Shown here piece by piece: positions 1 to 7,510 of a DNA stretch of 12,963 nt (positions are counted from its first letter, which is position 1; each line of letters starts with the position of its first letter). A program made the translations under genes and the position numbers. A model generated the notes under the pieces. It did not search any database. It worked only from the letters and a program-made list of their open reading frames with translations, and was not told the origin of the DNA. Source of the DNA: Bacillus sp. E(2018) (GTDB lineage: Bacteria; Bacillota; Bacilli; Bacillales; Fictibacillaceae); the NCBI RefSeq assembly GCF_005503015.1, contig NZ_SCOL01000013.1:1-12963 (forward strand). The letters are read 5' to 3'.

Positions 1-113
1 GGTGCGAGACTCCTGGGGGATCAGCGGGACAGGTGAGACTCTTAACAGCGCATAGCGCTAAGAGGCTCACCGCACGCCCCCCGGAAAGCGAGCATCCTGA
101 AACGGAAATCAAC
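1..113 (+). repeat. Hairpin-forming interspersed repeat, copy 1 (left end cut by window edge)
   Basis: This is the first of three near-identical copies of a 113-bp core; the others are at 2015-2127 and 7173-7285. The core starts GGTGCGAGACTCCT and ends GGAAATCAAC. The outer GTTGATT arm seen upstream of copies 2 and 3 would lie just outside the window. Positions 32-37 pair with 66-71, 39-43 with 60-64, and 47-51 with 55-59, giving a long imperfect hairpin. An outer stem pairs 12-13 with 83-84 and 15-19 with 78-82. The copy lies beyond the T-box terminator (142-178), between that leader and its presumed target gene to the left. It contains no coding sequence. It differs from copy 2 at four positions. 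I recall similar sequences in Bacillaceae intergenic DNA but cannot confirm that here. Confidence 0.9.
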
Positions 114-141
114 TACTTTCAAGAGCGACGAAGACAACAAA

Positions 142-178
142 TAAAAAACGCCCCTGTGCCAAATATGACACAGAGACG
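142..178 (-). terminator. Rho-independent terminator of the T-box leader
   Basis: On the minus strand a 12-bp stem (178-167 with 160-149, including several G-U pairs in RNA) encloses the loop ATATTT and is followed by CGTTTTTTAT. Its 5' arm contains the CTCTG needed for the competing antiterminator, which is what a T-box attenuator requires. Confidence 0.88.
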
Positions 179-396
179 TATGGATAGACGCGGTTCCACT
201 CTGTTTAACAGGCTTATCAAAACTCACCTGTTCCCTTAAGCTCCATAACGGGGAGTTACCGCCCAAACCTACTAAGACTTTCGGCAAGGGACTCCGAGGG
301 GCACTTCAGCAAGCTTTTTCATGAACCACTTTCAGCCGGTGATGGTTCTCTCTATTATGAAAAGGCGCTAGCCTACTTTCCTCATCTGCGTTTTAC
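142..396 (-). ncRNA. T-box leader (riboswitch), apparent Cys specifier, upstream of presumed cysE
   Basis: Read on the minus strand, this shows T-box hallmarks in the right order. A stem I region has the AGAGAG distal motif at 353-348 and a GAAGTGC stretch followed by CTCGGAGT. The codon-like TGC at 303-301 would specify cysteine. A stem III hairpin follows (AACAGG...CCTGTT). The conserved T-box AGAGTGGAACCGCG is at 202-189. The antiterminator helix (204-199 with 175-170) shares bases with the terminator stem (178-167), so the two structures exclude each other, as in class I T-boxes. Uncharged tRNA should favour read-through. The leader lies directly downstream of gltX. In Bacillus relatives gltX is followed by cysE-cysS, so the target is probably cysE, outside this window. 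The family call is firm. The specifier codon is read by eye without a covariance model. Confidence 0.88.
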
Positions 397-402
397 GCTT
401 TT

Positions 403-431
403 ATTATAAGTTTCTTTTACTATATTATAAT
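403..431 (-). promoter_or_regulatory. Possible promoter for the T-box leader
   Basis: A perfect TATAAT at 408-403 on the minus strand would start transcription near 396, just ahead of stem I. The hexamer 17 bases upstream (ATTATA, 431-426) is a poor -35. A better TTGCAA at 439-434 is too far away at 25 bases. No hairpin terminator is visible between the gltX stop (454) and this site, so read-through from gltX is also possible. Confidence 0.5.
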
Positions 432-453
432 CTTTGCAAAATGTGTACTTTTA

Positions 454-1923
454 TTACTTTTTAATTTGAGTCAGTACAGCATTTATGCGCTTTGTAATCA
501 CATCTTTACCTAAAAGAGAAACAGCAGCAGGCAGATCTGGACCATGTTGTTGACCTGTCGTCGCCACACGGATCGGCATGAACAAGTTCTTCCCTTTTTG
601 ACCTGTTTCTTTTTGAACAGCTTTCATCATCGCTTTGATGTCTTCCGCTTCAAAAGAATCACTGTTTTCGATCTGAGTTAAGAACGATTCCATAACAGAT
701 GGAACACCTTCACCCTGCAATACTTCAAGTGCTTCTCCTTCATACTCGATCTCTTCTTTGAAGAAAAGTTCTGTTAAGTCTACGATCTCAGCACCGTAGC
801 TCATTTTTTCCTGATGAAGAGCGACAAGCTTTGTGATCCACTCTTGTTCTTCAGGGCTAGGGTTTTCAGAAACTCTGCCCGCTTTTACTAGGTGAGGCAT
901 ACACAACTCAACGATACGAGCTACGTCTTGCTGTTTCATATATTGGTTGTTCAGCCATTCTAACTTTTGCGTATCAAATACTGCAGGTGCTTTGGATAAA
1001 CGGTTCGGATCAAAGATTTCAATGAACTGTTCTTTGCTGAAGATCTCTTCTTCTCCACCTGGAGACCAGCCTAGTAGAGCTATAAAGTTAAACAGCGCTT
1101 CTGGCAAGTAACCTAAATCTTTGTATTGCTCGATAAACTGAACGATCGATTCGTCACGTTTGCTCAGTTTTTTACGATTTTCGTTTACGATCAATGTTGT
1201 GTGACCGAACTTCGGATGAGAAAAACCAAGCGCATCATAGATTAATAACTGCTTTGGTGTGTTTGAGATGTGATCATCCCCACGAAGGACGTGAGATATC
1301 GCCATTTCGTGATCATCAATAACTACCGCATAGTTGTAAGTTGGGATACCATCTTTCTTTACGATAACAAAATCACCAAAGCCGCTTGATTCAAATGAAA
1401 CTTCACCTTTTACCATGTCATCAAACGTGATCGTACGGTCTTGTGGAACCTTAAAACGAATGCTCGGACGGCGACCTTCTTCTTCTAGAGCCGCTTTTTC
1501 TTCAACTGATAAGTTTAGACAGCGTCCATCATAAACGGGAGTATCCCCTTTTGCCATCTGCTCTTCGCGAGAAGCCTCAAGCTCTTCTTCCGTACAATAA
1601 CAAGTGTATGCAAGACCTTTTGAAAGTAGTTCATCTGTATACTTCTCGTATAGATCTAAACGTTCCATCTGACGATACGGACCGTAATCTCCTCCGATAT
1701 CAACACTTTCATCCCAATCCATACCTAGCCATTTCAGATGATCCAGCTGACTCTCTTCTCCGCCTTGAATATTACGCTTTTGATCTGTATCTTCAATACG
1801 AATAATAAATTTTCCGCCAGTGTGGCGTGCATATAGATAATTGAATAGAGCTGCACGTGCATTCCCTATATGTAAGTGTCCTGTTGGACTTGGTGCATAA
1901 CGCACTCGAACTTCGTTTGCCAT
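454..1923 (-). CDS. gltX: Glutamyl-tRNA synthetase
   Basis: Cytoplasmic class I aminoacyl-tRNA synthetase that attaches glutamate to tRNA(Glu). In Bacillus the enzyme is known to be non-discriminating and also loads tRNA(Gln) for later amidation by GatCAB; applying that here is inference. With ATG 1923 as start (489 aa) the protein begins [20 protein letters not shown]. The HIGH-type signature HLHIG is at residues 16-20 and the KMSKS-type KLSKR at 252-256. Length fits the family. Two adjacent ATG codons (1926 and 1923) follow AGAGGTGAAAC. I prefer 1923 because relatives begin M-x-NEVRV, but 1926 would change only one residue. A hairpin repeat lies between ispF and this gene. Downstream is a Cys T-box leader. 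No frameshift or missing motif is seen. Confidence 0.97.
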   Translation of the reverse strand: MANEVRVRYAPSPTGHLHIGNARAALFNYLYARHTGGKFIIRIEDTDQKRNIQGGEESQLDHLKWLGMDWDESVDIGGDYGPYRQMERLDLYEKYTDELLSKGLAYTCYCTEEELEASREEQMAKGDTPVYDGRCLNLSVEEKAALEEEGRRPSIRFKVPQDRTITFDDMVKGEVSFESSGFGDFVIVKKDGIPTYNYAVVIDDHEMAISHVLRGDDHISNTPKQLLIYDALGFSHPKFGHTTLIVNENRKKLSKRDESIVQFIEQYKDLGYLPEALFNFIALLGWSPGGEEEIFSKEQFIEIFDPNRLSKAPAVFDTQKLEWLNNQYMKQQDVARIVELCMPHLVKAGRVSENPSPEEQEWITKLVALHQEKMSYGAEIVDLTELFFKEEIEYEGEALEVLQGEGVPSVMESFLTQIENSDSFEAEDIKAMMKAVQKETGQKGKNLFMPIRVATTGQQHGPDLPAAVSLLGKDVITKRINAVLTQIKK

Positions 1924-1998
1924 CATGTTTCACCTCTATAATTTTTTTCTTCTTTGGATGAATGGTTGGATCGTTTGACTGATCCTCTTCACTGAAAA

Positions 1999-2127
1999 GT
2001 TGATTGGAGTGCAAGGTGCGAGACTCCTGGGGGATCAGCGGGACAGGTGAGACTCTTAAAAGCGCAGAGCGCTAAGAGGCTCACCGCACGCCCCCCGGAA
2101 AGCGAGCAACCTGGAACGGAAATCAAC
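1999..2127 (+). repeat. Hairpin-forming interspersed repeat, copy 2, in the ispF-gltX gap
   Basis: This full-length copy runs from GTTGATTGGAGTG to GGAAATCAAC, so the 129-bp unit is bounded by the inverted 7-mers GTTGATT and AATCAAC. The core (2015-2127) is exactly 113 bp. It differs from copy 1 in the predicted bulge (core position 46, C to A), in the apical loop (53, T to G), and at 95 and 100 in the single-stranded tail. All paired positions are unchanged. It occupies most of the 243-base ispF-gltX gap and would be transcribed, in reverse complement, if the two genes are co-transcribed. No transposase is nearby. Confidence 0.93.
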
Positions 2128-2169
2128 CGCTCCCTTAAACTCCATAGCCTTCCTTCTACAGCAGTATAA

Positions 2170-2646
2170 CTATGCCTTCTCTATCAAAACAACCGCTTGA
2201 GCTGCGATTCCCTCTTCGCGTCCAGGAAACCCTAGCTTTTCAGTCGTCGTTGCCTTCACATTGATTCTATCTACATCAACCCCAAAAATACCAGCGATCA
2301 CTCCACGCATCTCTTCAATATACGGAAGCATCTTTGGTTTTTGAGCAATGATCGTACAATCTATATTACCTAAAGAATAACCTTTTTTCTCAACCAATTT
2401 CCAAGAATCGAGCAATAAACGCTTTGAATCTGCGCCTTTGTATGCTGGATCTGTATCTGGAAAGTGTTTGCCGATATCTCCTTCACCCGCTGCGCCTAAT
2501 AATGCATCAGTAATGGCGTGCAAAAGAACGTCAGCATCAGAATGCCCTAAAAGTCCCTTCTCATAAGGAATCGTTACTCCGCCAATGATTAACGGACGAC
2601 CCTCACTGAAGGCATGTACATCAAAACCCTGTCCGATGCGCATCAT
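2170..2646 (-). CDS. ispF: 2-C-methyl-D-erythritol 2,4-cyclodiphosphate synthase
   Basis: Fifth enzyme of the MEP (non-mevalonate) isoprenoid pathway. It converts CDP-methylerythritol 2-phosphate to the cyclic diphosphate with release of CMP, as a cytoplasmic homotrimer. The 158-aa product has the family length. It contains the metal ligands D9 and H11 (GFDVH) and H43, the GHSDAD motif at 34-39, the [13 protein letters not shown] segment, and the C-terminal [13 protein letters not shown] motif. The first of two ATG codons (2646) overlaps the ispD stop by four bases (ATGA), which suggests translational coupling. Its partner IspD makes the precursor of its substrate one step earlier (IspE acts between them). 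A hairpin repeat follows the stop codon. Confidence 0.97.
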   Translation of the reverse strand: MMRIGQGFDVHAFSEGRPLIIGGVTIPYEKGLLGHSDADVLLHAITDALLGAAGEGDIGKHFPDTDPAYKGADSKRLLLDSWKLVEKKGYSLGNIDCTIIAQKPKMLPYIEEMRGVIAGIFGVDVDRINVKATTTEKLGFPGREEGIAAQAVVLIEKA

Positions 2647-3338
2647 GCTTTTTCCCCCTGTCTCTCTAACAAAATGGCTTGTCCAAATAACAAGTCATCA
2701 GACGTAGTTAATTTTATATTATGATAGTCTCCCATTACAATAGCGACTGTTTGTCCAATTCGTTCCACCAGGCTGGCGTCGTCCGTTCCTACATAGCCTT
2801 CTTCGTCTGCCTTCCTGTGTGCTTCCATTACGATAGAAAGACGAAAAGCTTGCGGGGTTTGAACAGCCCACAAGCTGGAACGGTCGATCGTTTCTTCCAC
2901 TTGATTATCTACTACCCGCTTAACCGTATCCTTGACAGGAACAGCTAACACGGCAGAGCCTGTATCTCGTGCCGTGTTAATGAGTTGTAAAATAGAATCA
3001 TGTGTGATGAAAGGCCGTGCTGCATCATGAATGAGAACGAGGTCTGCATCTGTAGGTACGACCTTCAAACCCTCATAAACACTTTGCTGACGTTCTTTTC
3101 CGCCTGGAACGATATTGCGCACTTTTTTATATTGGAACGACTCTACAAAATCTTGCATCTGCTGCAATTCCTTTTCACTGCCTACCAAGATCACACCTTC
3201 GCAATGTGGATCGTTTTCGAACACATCGAGCGTGTGCGCGAGGACTGGTTTTCCTAAGAGCTCGATCCACTGTTTAGAGATGCCAGCTTTCATGCGTTTA
3301 CCTTGTCCAGCAGCAGGAATGACTGTCCAATAATTCAC
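2643..3338 (-). CDS. ispD: 2-C-methyl-D-erythritol 4-phosphate cytidylyltransferase
   Basis: Third enzyme of the MEP pathway: it joins MEP and CTP to give CDP-methylerythritol and pyrophosphate. The N-terminal nucleotide-binding loop PAAGQGKRM (residues 8-16), HDAARP (104-109) and GTDD (184-187) are all present. Start choice: the longest frame begins at GTG 3350 (235 aa) but has no ribosome-binding site. GTG 3338 gives 231 aa beginning [11 protein letters not shown], matches the N-terminus I remember for B. subtilis IspD (MSYDVVIPAAG), and has GGTGGGGAA just upstream. I therefore prefer 3338; both candidates are GTG. The gene follows yacL closely and overlaps ispF by four bases. Confidence 0.95.
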   Translation of the reverse strand: MNYWTVIPAAGQGKRMKAGISKQWIELLGKPVLAHTLDVFENDPHCEGVILVGSEKELQQMQDFVESFQYKKVRNIVPGGKERQQSVYEGLKVVPTDADLVLIHDAARPFITHDSILQLINTARDTGSAVLAVPVKDTVKRVVDNQVEETIDRSSLWAVQTPQAFRLSIVMEAHRKADEEGYVGTDDASLVERIGQTVAIVMGDYHNIKLTTSDDLLFGQAILLERQGEKA

Positions 3339-3356
3339 GTGCTTCCCCACCGTTCG

Positions 3357-4448
3357 TTACAATGCTTTTTCTAATAGTTTCTTTTTAGCAAAAATCATTC
3401 TGCCCGCTGATGTTTGGAGTACAGAAGTGACCACAACATCAATCGTCTTACCTACATAATCACGACCATCTTCAACGACGATCATCGTTCCATCGTCCAG
3501 ATAACCTACACCTTGACTCTGTTCTTTTCCGTCTTTGATCACTTGTACAACAAGCTCTTCACCCGGAAGAACAACAGGTTTGACCGCATTGGCAAGGTCA
3601 TTAATATTCAATACTGCAACGTTTTGCAGTTCACATACTTTGTTCAAGTTAAAATCATTCGTTACGACAACACCGGATAACAGCTGAGCAAGTTTTACTA
3701 GCTTGCTATCTACTTCTGTTACCTCTTCAAAGTCACCTTCATAGATTTCAACTTTCATAGAAAGCTCTTTTTGAATACGATTTAGAATATCAAGACCTCG
3801 GCGACCTCTGTTACGCTTTAGAACATCTGAAGAATCCGCGATATATTGTAATTCTTCTAATACAAAACGAGGAATAATGAGCGGACCTTCTAAAAAGCCA
3901 GTTTGGCAGATATCAGCCACTCGGCCATCGATAATGACGCTCGTATCTAAAATTTTATACTTACCGATCGGCTTTTCGATCTCTGCTTCTTTTTTACGTT
4001 CTTTTCCTTGGCTTTTCAAAGAGAACAGCTGAATCAACTCATCTCTCTTTTTAAACCCTACCTGAAAGCCCAGATAACCAAGTAGGAATGTAATAGCGAT
4101 CGGCAGTATGGAGCTGACCACAACAATATCCATGGAACTTAACGGTGACTGGATTAAAAATGCGACGATCAATCCAATGATCAGTCCCATCGTCCCAGAT
4201 AAAAGGTCAGTTGCAGGAGCTTTTACAACCGTTTCCTCAGCCCAGCGGATTAAACCTACTACGTAATCTGACAGCCAAAATGTAGATAAAAAAAGTATAA
4301 GTGCACCAATTACTGCCCCGACATATGGGGATGTTACTTGATTCGGAAGATCACCGAAGTTAAGTACACGAATGAGATCTGGTATATATAGATAGCCGAG
4401 CATGCCACCTATTACAATGAAAAATAGCTGAACAATTCTTTTTAGCAT
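3357..4448 (-). CDS. yacL: PIN/TRAM domain membrane protein (YacL family)
   Basis: The product is 363 aa from ATG 4448. Four hydrophobic segments fill the N-terminal half (roughly residues 3-24, 42-64, 80-100 and 107-130). A PIN nuclease-type domain starts at LDTSVIID (167-174, acidic D168 and D174) and continues through [10 protein letters not shown]-terminal TRAM-like segment ends in [19 protein letters not shown] domains are usually metal-dependent RNases and TRAM binds RNA, so a membrane-anchored RNA-acting protein is a fair inference, but the substrate is unknown to me. The frame is open to ATG 4472, but GGGGAGGTGAA lies between 4472 and 4448, so 4448 is the real start; it gives MLKRIVQ as in relatives. 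The 95-base gap to disA holds a weak inverted repeat (around AGGAAATTTCCT) but no clear promoter. Confidence 0.93.
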   Translation of the reverse strand: MLKRIVQLFFIVIGGMLGYLYIPDLIRVLNFGDLPNQVTSPYVGAVIGALILFLSTFWLSDYVVGLIRWAEETVVKAPATDLLSGTMGLIIGLIVAFLIQSPLSSMDIVVVSSILPIAITFLLGYLGFQVGFKKRDELIQLFSLKSQGKERKKEAEIEKPIGKYKILDTSVIIDGRVADICQTGFLEGPLIIPRFVLEELQYIADSSDVLKRNRGRRGLDILNRIQKELSMKVEIYEGDFEEVTEVDSKLVKLAQLLSGVVVTNDFNLNKVCELQNVAVLNINDLANAVKPVVLPGEELVVQVIKDGKEQSQGVGYLDDGTMIVVEDGRDYVGKTIDVVVTSVLQTSAGRMIFAKKKLLEKAL

Positions 4449-4543
4449 GCCTGATTCACCTCCCCTAATCATTATTTACAAAATGACCGCATTAAAAACG
4501 TGCAAAAGATAGAAAATTCCTTTTTTGAAACAGGAAATTTCCT

Positions 4544-5617
4544 CTAGATATGACGATCGACAAAAAGCTGTTCCTGAATGCGTTTTAGACCTTCTTTTAC
4601 TTTTTTGGCACGAATCTCACCGATACCCTCTACCTCGTCCAATTCATCAATGGACGCGCGCAAAATTTGCGGAAGGTTTTCAAAAGCATCTGTTAAGTTC
4701 TCGATAATAACCGCTGGAAGCCTTGGAATCTTACCAAGAATACGGTAACCGCGCGGATGAATCGTCTCATCCTGCATATTCATACCGGCTGAGAAGCCTA
4801 AAAGTTTCATAATAACGGATTCATCGAACAATTCTTCAGATGATAGTTTATTCAATTGGCGAAGAATCGCATAAGGATCACTTTCACGATCTTTCATATA
4901 GTCCTTGATTAAAAGCAATGCTTCTTCCTCGATGTTAGAAACAAGCTCCTCCATCTGGATGCGAATCAGCCTTCCTTCAACACCAAGTTCATTAACATAT
5001 TTAATAATCTCATTTTTTATGCGTAAAACCATCTCAATTCTGTGAATAACTTGTGTAACTTCTTGGAAAGTCACTAATTCTTCAAATTCTAGTGCGCCAA
5101 GATTCGTAACACTTTGGTCGAAAACCACTTTATATTTCTCAAGCGTTTGAATCGCTTGATTAGCTTTCGTTAAAATCACACCGATTTCTTTTAGTGAATA
5201 ACGGATCATCCCTTGGTATAGAGTGATGACGTTACGACGTTGAGAGATGGAAATCACAAGGTTGCCCGTTTGACGTGCAACACGTTCTGCGGTTCTGTGA
5301 CGGATTCCCGTTTCTGTAGACGGAATAACCGTATCTGGAATCAGCTGTGTGTTCGCATACAGAATCTTTACAGCATCTTCGTTTAAAATGATCGCGCCAT
5401 CCATCTTGGCAAGTTCATATAGAGATGCTGGTGAGTATTTGCAGTTAATAGAGAAACCGCCATCAACGATTTCTTTTACTTTATCGTTATATCCAACAAC
5501 GATCAGTCCACCCGTGTTCGCTCTCAATACGTTGTCAATTCCCTCCCGAAGTGGTGTACCGGGAGCAACTAGCTGTAGCATTTGGCTTATGATTGCTTCT
5601 TTTATCGCATGGTCCAT
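4544..5617 (-). CDS. disA: DNA integrity scanning diadenylate cyclase DisA
   Basis: Condenses two ATP into cyclic di-AMP and, in Bacillus, scans DNA and stops synthesis at branched structures. The 357-aa protein has the N-terminal DAC domain with the catalytic D73-G74-A75 (KMDGAII) and RHRTAER (106-112). A helical spine follows, then a C-terminal helix-hairpin-helix DNA-binding domain ([13 protein letters not shown], about 327-339). It starts eight bases after the radA stop. The ribosome-binding site AGGAGGG lies inside the 3' end of radA, 12 bases from the ATG, which is rather long; no alternative in-frame start fits better. Adjacency to radA is functionally meaningful, since RadA is reported to modulate DisA activity in B. 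subtilis. Confidence 0.97.
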   Translation of the reverse strand: MDHAIKEAIISQMLQLVAPGTPLREGIDNVLRANTGGLIVVGYNDKVKEIVDGGFSINCKYSPASLYELAKMDGAIILNEDAVKILYANTQLIPDTVIPSTETGIRHRTAERVARQTGNLVISISQRRNVITLYQGMIRYSLKEIGVILTKANQAIQTLEKYKVVFDQSVTNLGALEFEELVTFQEVTQVIHRIEMVLRIKNEIIKYVNELGVEGRLIRIQMEELVSNIEEEALLLIKDYMKDRESDPYAILRQLNKLSSEELFDESVIMKLLGFSAGMNMQDETIHPRGYRILGKIPRLPAVIIENLTDAFENLPQILRASIDELDEVEGIGEIRAKKVKEGLKRIQEQLFVDRHI

Positions 5618-5625
5618 AATATACT

Positions 5626-7002
5626 TTACCCTCCTAACGCTGCTTGTAATGCCTCATAAACGGTCGATACTCCGACGACTTGAATTCCTTTTGGAACCGT
5701 CCAGCCACCGATATTTTTATCAGGTATAATAGCTCGCGTAAAACCTAACTTCGCAGCTTCATGTACGCGCTGCTCGATACGGGAAACTCTTCTAACCTCT
5801 CCCGTTAATCCTATTTCTCCAATCATAACATCTGTTGGCTTGGTTGGTGAATCGCGAAAGCTTGAAGCAATGCTGATCGCAACAGCAAGATCGATCGCCG
5901 GCTCATCCAGTCGGACACCGCCAGCAACGTTTAGATAAGCATCTTGGTTCTGAAGCAGCAACCCGACTCTCTTTTCTAAAACGGCCATAAGCAGCGAAAC
6001 GCGGTTGTGATCGATACCAGTAGCCATCCTTCTAGGATTACCAAAGCTTGTTGGCGATATTAAAGCCTGAAGCTCTACTAACATCGGTCGCGTCCCTTCT
6101 AGAGAAGCAACAACTGTCGAACCCGCTGCCCCTTTCGAACGTTCTTCTAAAAAGATTTCAGAAGGATTTAATACTTCTTCCAGTCCTACTTCTTTCATTT
6201 CAAAAACACCGATTTCATTGGTAGACCCAAAACGGTTCTTCACGGCACGTAAGATTCGAAAAGTATGATGACGTTCTCCTTCAAAGTACAATACGGCATC
6301 TACCATGTGCTCTAAAAGACGCGGTCCGGCAATATTTCCTTCTTTTGTAACATGTCCAACGATAAATACAGCGATACCTTTTGTTTTCGCCATCCGCATC
6401 AGATGCGAGGTACACTCTCGTACTTGAGATACACTCCCTGGTGCAGAAGTGACTTCAGCTCGATAGACGGTTTGAATCGAGTCGATGATCATGACAGAAG
6501 GCATCACATCAGACATCGCTTGTTCGATCAGTTCTAAATCTGTTTCTGCTAAAACAAACAAGTCCTTTGCGTCGATATCTAAGCGATCGGCACGGAGCTT
6601 TGTCTGTTTCACAGATTCCTCACCAGATATGTATAGAACACGTTCTCCTTTTTTTGCAAGCTGTGCCGATGTTTGCAGCAACAGCGTAGACTTACCAATT
6701 CCGGGATCTCCACCAACTAAAACCATTGAGCCTGGAACGATCCCTCCACCTAGCACACGGTTGAACTCTTGGTAGTTTGTCGGTATGCGCGGCTCTTGTT
6801 CGCTTTTTACATCTGCGATCGACTGAGGTTTCTGTTTTACATTCTTATCTCCACCAGAGGTTAATCCTCTTATATTTTTTTCAGGTCGAATCGTTTCCTC
6901 CACCATCGTGTTCCACGCATGGCACCCTGGACATTTCCCCATCCATTTCGGAGATTCATAACCGCAATCTTGGCAAAGAAAGATTGATTTTACTTTAGCC
7001 AT
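5626..7002 (-). CDS. radA: DNA repair protein RadA (Sms)
   Basis: RecA-like ATPase and branch-migration helicase acting in homologous recombination. The 458-aa protein has a four-cysteine zinc finger (C10, C13, C24, C27) and a Walker [10 protein letters not shown] at 97-105 with K104. The RadA signature KNRFG is at 255-259. A C-terminal Lon-protease-like domain, inactive as a protease in this family, forms the ring. ATG 7002 is preceded by AGAGGAG at normal spacing. Upstream, a 508-base gap with a clpC terminator and a hairpin repeat separates it from clpC, so it may have its own promoter. TTGAAT at 7065-7060 is a possible -35 but lacks a good -10. A half-conserved LexA-like palindrome overlaps that position. 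Confidence 0.97.
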   Translation of the reverse strand: MAKVKSIFLCQDCGYESPKWMGKCPGCHAWNTMVEETIRPEKNIRGLTSGGDKNVKQKPQSIADVKSEQEPRIPTNYQEFNRVLGGGIVPGSMVLVGGDPGIGKSTLLLQTSAQLAKKGERVLYISGEESVKQTKLRADRLDIDAKDLFVLAETDLELIEQAMSDVMPSVMIIDSIQTVYRAEVTSAPGSVSQVRECTSHLMRMAKTKGIAVFIVGHVTKEGNIAGPRLLEHMVDAVLYFEGERHHTFRILRAVKNRFGSTNEIGVFEMKEVGLEEVLNPSEIFLEERSKGAAGSTVVASLEGTRPMLVELQALISPTSFGNPRRMATGIDHNRVSLLMAVLEKRVGLLLQNQDAYLNVAGGVRLDEPAIDLAVAISIASSFRDSPTKPTDVMIGEIGLTGEVRRVSRIEQRVHEAAKLGFTRAIIPDKNIGGWTVPKGIQVVGVSTVYEALQAALGG

Positions 7003-7156
7003 CTAAAAAACTCCTCTTCCGAACTTAACACTTTACTAACTATCTATTTTCGAACAAATATTCAATTTCACTTTGATTAAAACGTGATGAATTTGCCCCG
7101 TTAAACTTCATGCTTGAATAAAACTGTATGAATATCCTTCAAAGACTTCATTGATA

Positions 7157-7285
7157 GTTGATTGGAGTGAAAGGTGCGAGACTCCTAGGGGATCAGCGGG
7201 ACAGGTGAGACTCTTAACAGCGCAGAGCGCTAAGAGGCTCACCGCACGCCCCCTGGAAAGCGAGCATCCTGTAACGGAATTCAAC
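7157..7285 (+). repeat. Hairpin-forming interspersed repeat, copy 3, in the clpC-radA gap
   Basis: This full-length 129-bp copy has a 113-bp core at 7173-7285. It runs in the same orientation as the other two. Relative to copy 1 it changes core positions 15 (G to A, 7187) and 82 (C to T, 7254), which face each other in the predicted outer stem, plus 53, 100 and one base near the right end (GGAATTCAAC). An imperfect direct repeat flanks it: 7136-7153 and 7288-7304 share CCTTCAAA...AC...TCATTG with two differences. No coding sequence is contained. Confidence 0.93.
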
Positions 7286-7445
7286 CACCTTCAAAACATC
7301 ATTGTATAAGAAAAATAGGTTTCCTATTTTAATAAGTTAAATACTGAAAATATCAAGATTTATTCACTAATATCATAACATAAAACCTCACAACTACTTC
7401 CATTTGAGCTCTGCAAAAAAAGGCGAACAGCTAAGATTATTTCGA
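7286..7445. other. A/T-rich stretch of the clpC-radA gap without a gene
   Basis: Between repeat copy 3 and the clpC terminator I see no gene on either strand. There is one A/T-rich inverted repeat (AAAATAGG at 7312-7319 with CCTATTTT at 7323-7330). On the minus strand its right arm runs into TTTTTCTT, so it could be a weak second terminator, but it has only two G-C pairs. Confidence 0.5.
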
Positions 7446-7480
7446 CAAAAACCCGGAGGACATGTCTGTCTTCCGGGTCT
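7446..7480 (-). terminator. Terminator after clpC
   Basis: On the minus strand ACCCGGA (7478-7472) pairs with TCCGGGT (7457-7451), extended inward by GAC/GTC, and is followed directly by TTTTTG. It lies 31 bases past the clpC stop. On the plus strand the hairpin is followed by CTTTT, so some bidirectional activity is possible. It should end the ctsR-mcsA-mcsB-clpC transcript, at least in part. Confidence 0.85.
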
Positions 7481-7510
7481 TTTGTAGGATATTCTCATAT
7501 GTGGTAAAAG

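Noticed and set aside
33..287. Short open frames on both strands at the left edge
   Set aside because: They lie across the hairpin repeat and the T-box terminator, which explain the sequence better than coding.
1793..2014. 73-codon minus-strand frame overlapping the start of gltX
   Set aside because: It is a shadow frame: its 3' half is gltX read in another frame and it has no homology signature that I recognise.
232..2146. TCCCTTAAGCTCCATA (232-247) and TCCCTTAAACTCCATA (2131-2146), a 15-of-16 match
   Set aside because: One such match is about what chance allows in a window of this size. One copy is inside the T-box linker and the other beside repeat copy 2, with no similarity extending further.
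4515..4546. Terminator between disA and yacL
   Set aside because: There is an inverted repeat around AGGAAATTTCCT and a looser AAATTTCCT/AGGAATTTT pairing, but the stem is A/T-rich with a mismatch and no clean T-run, so I did not call it.
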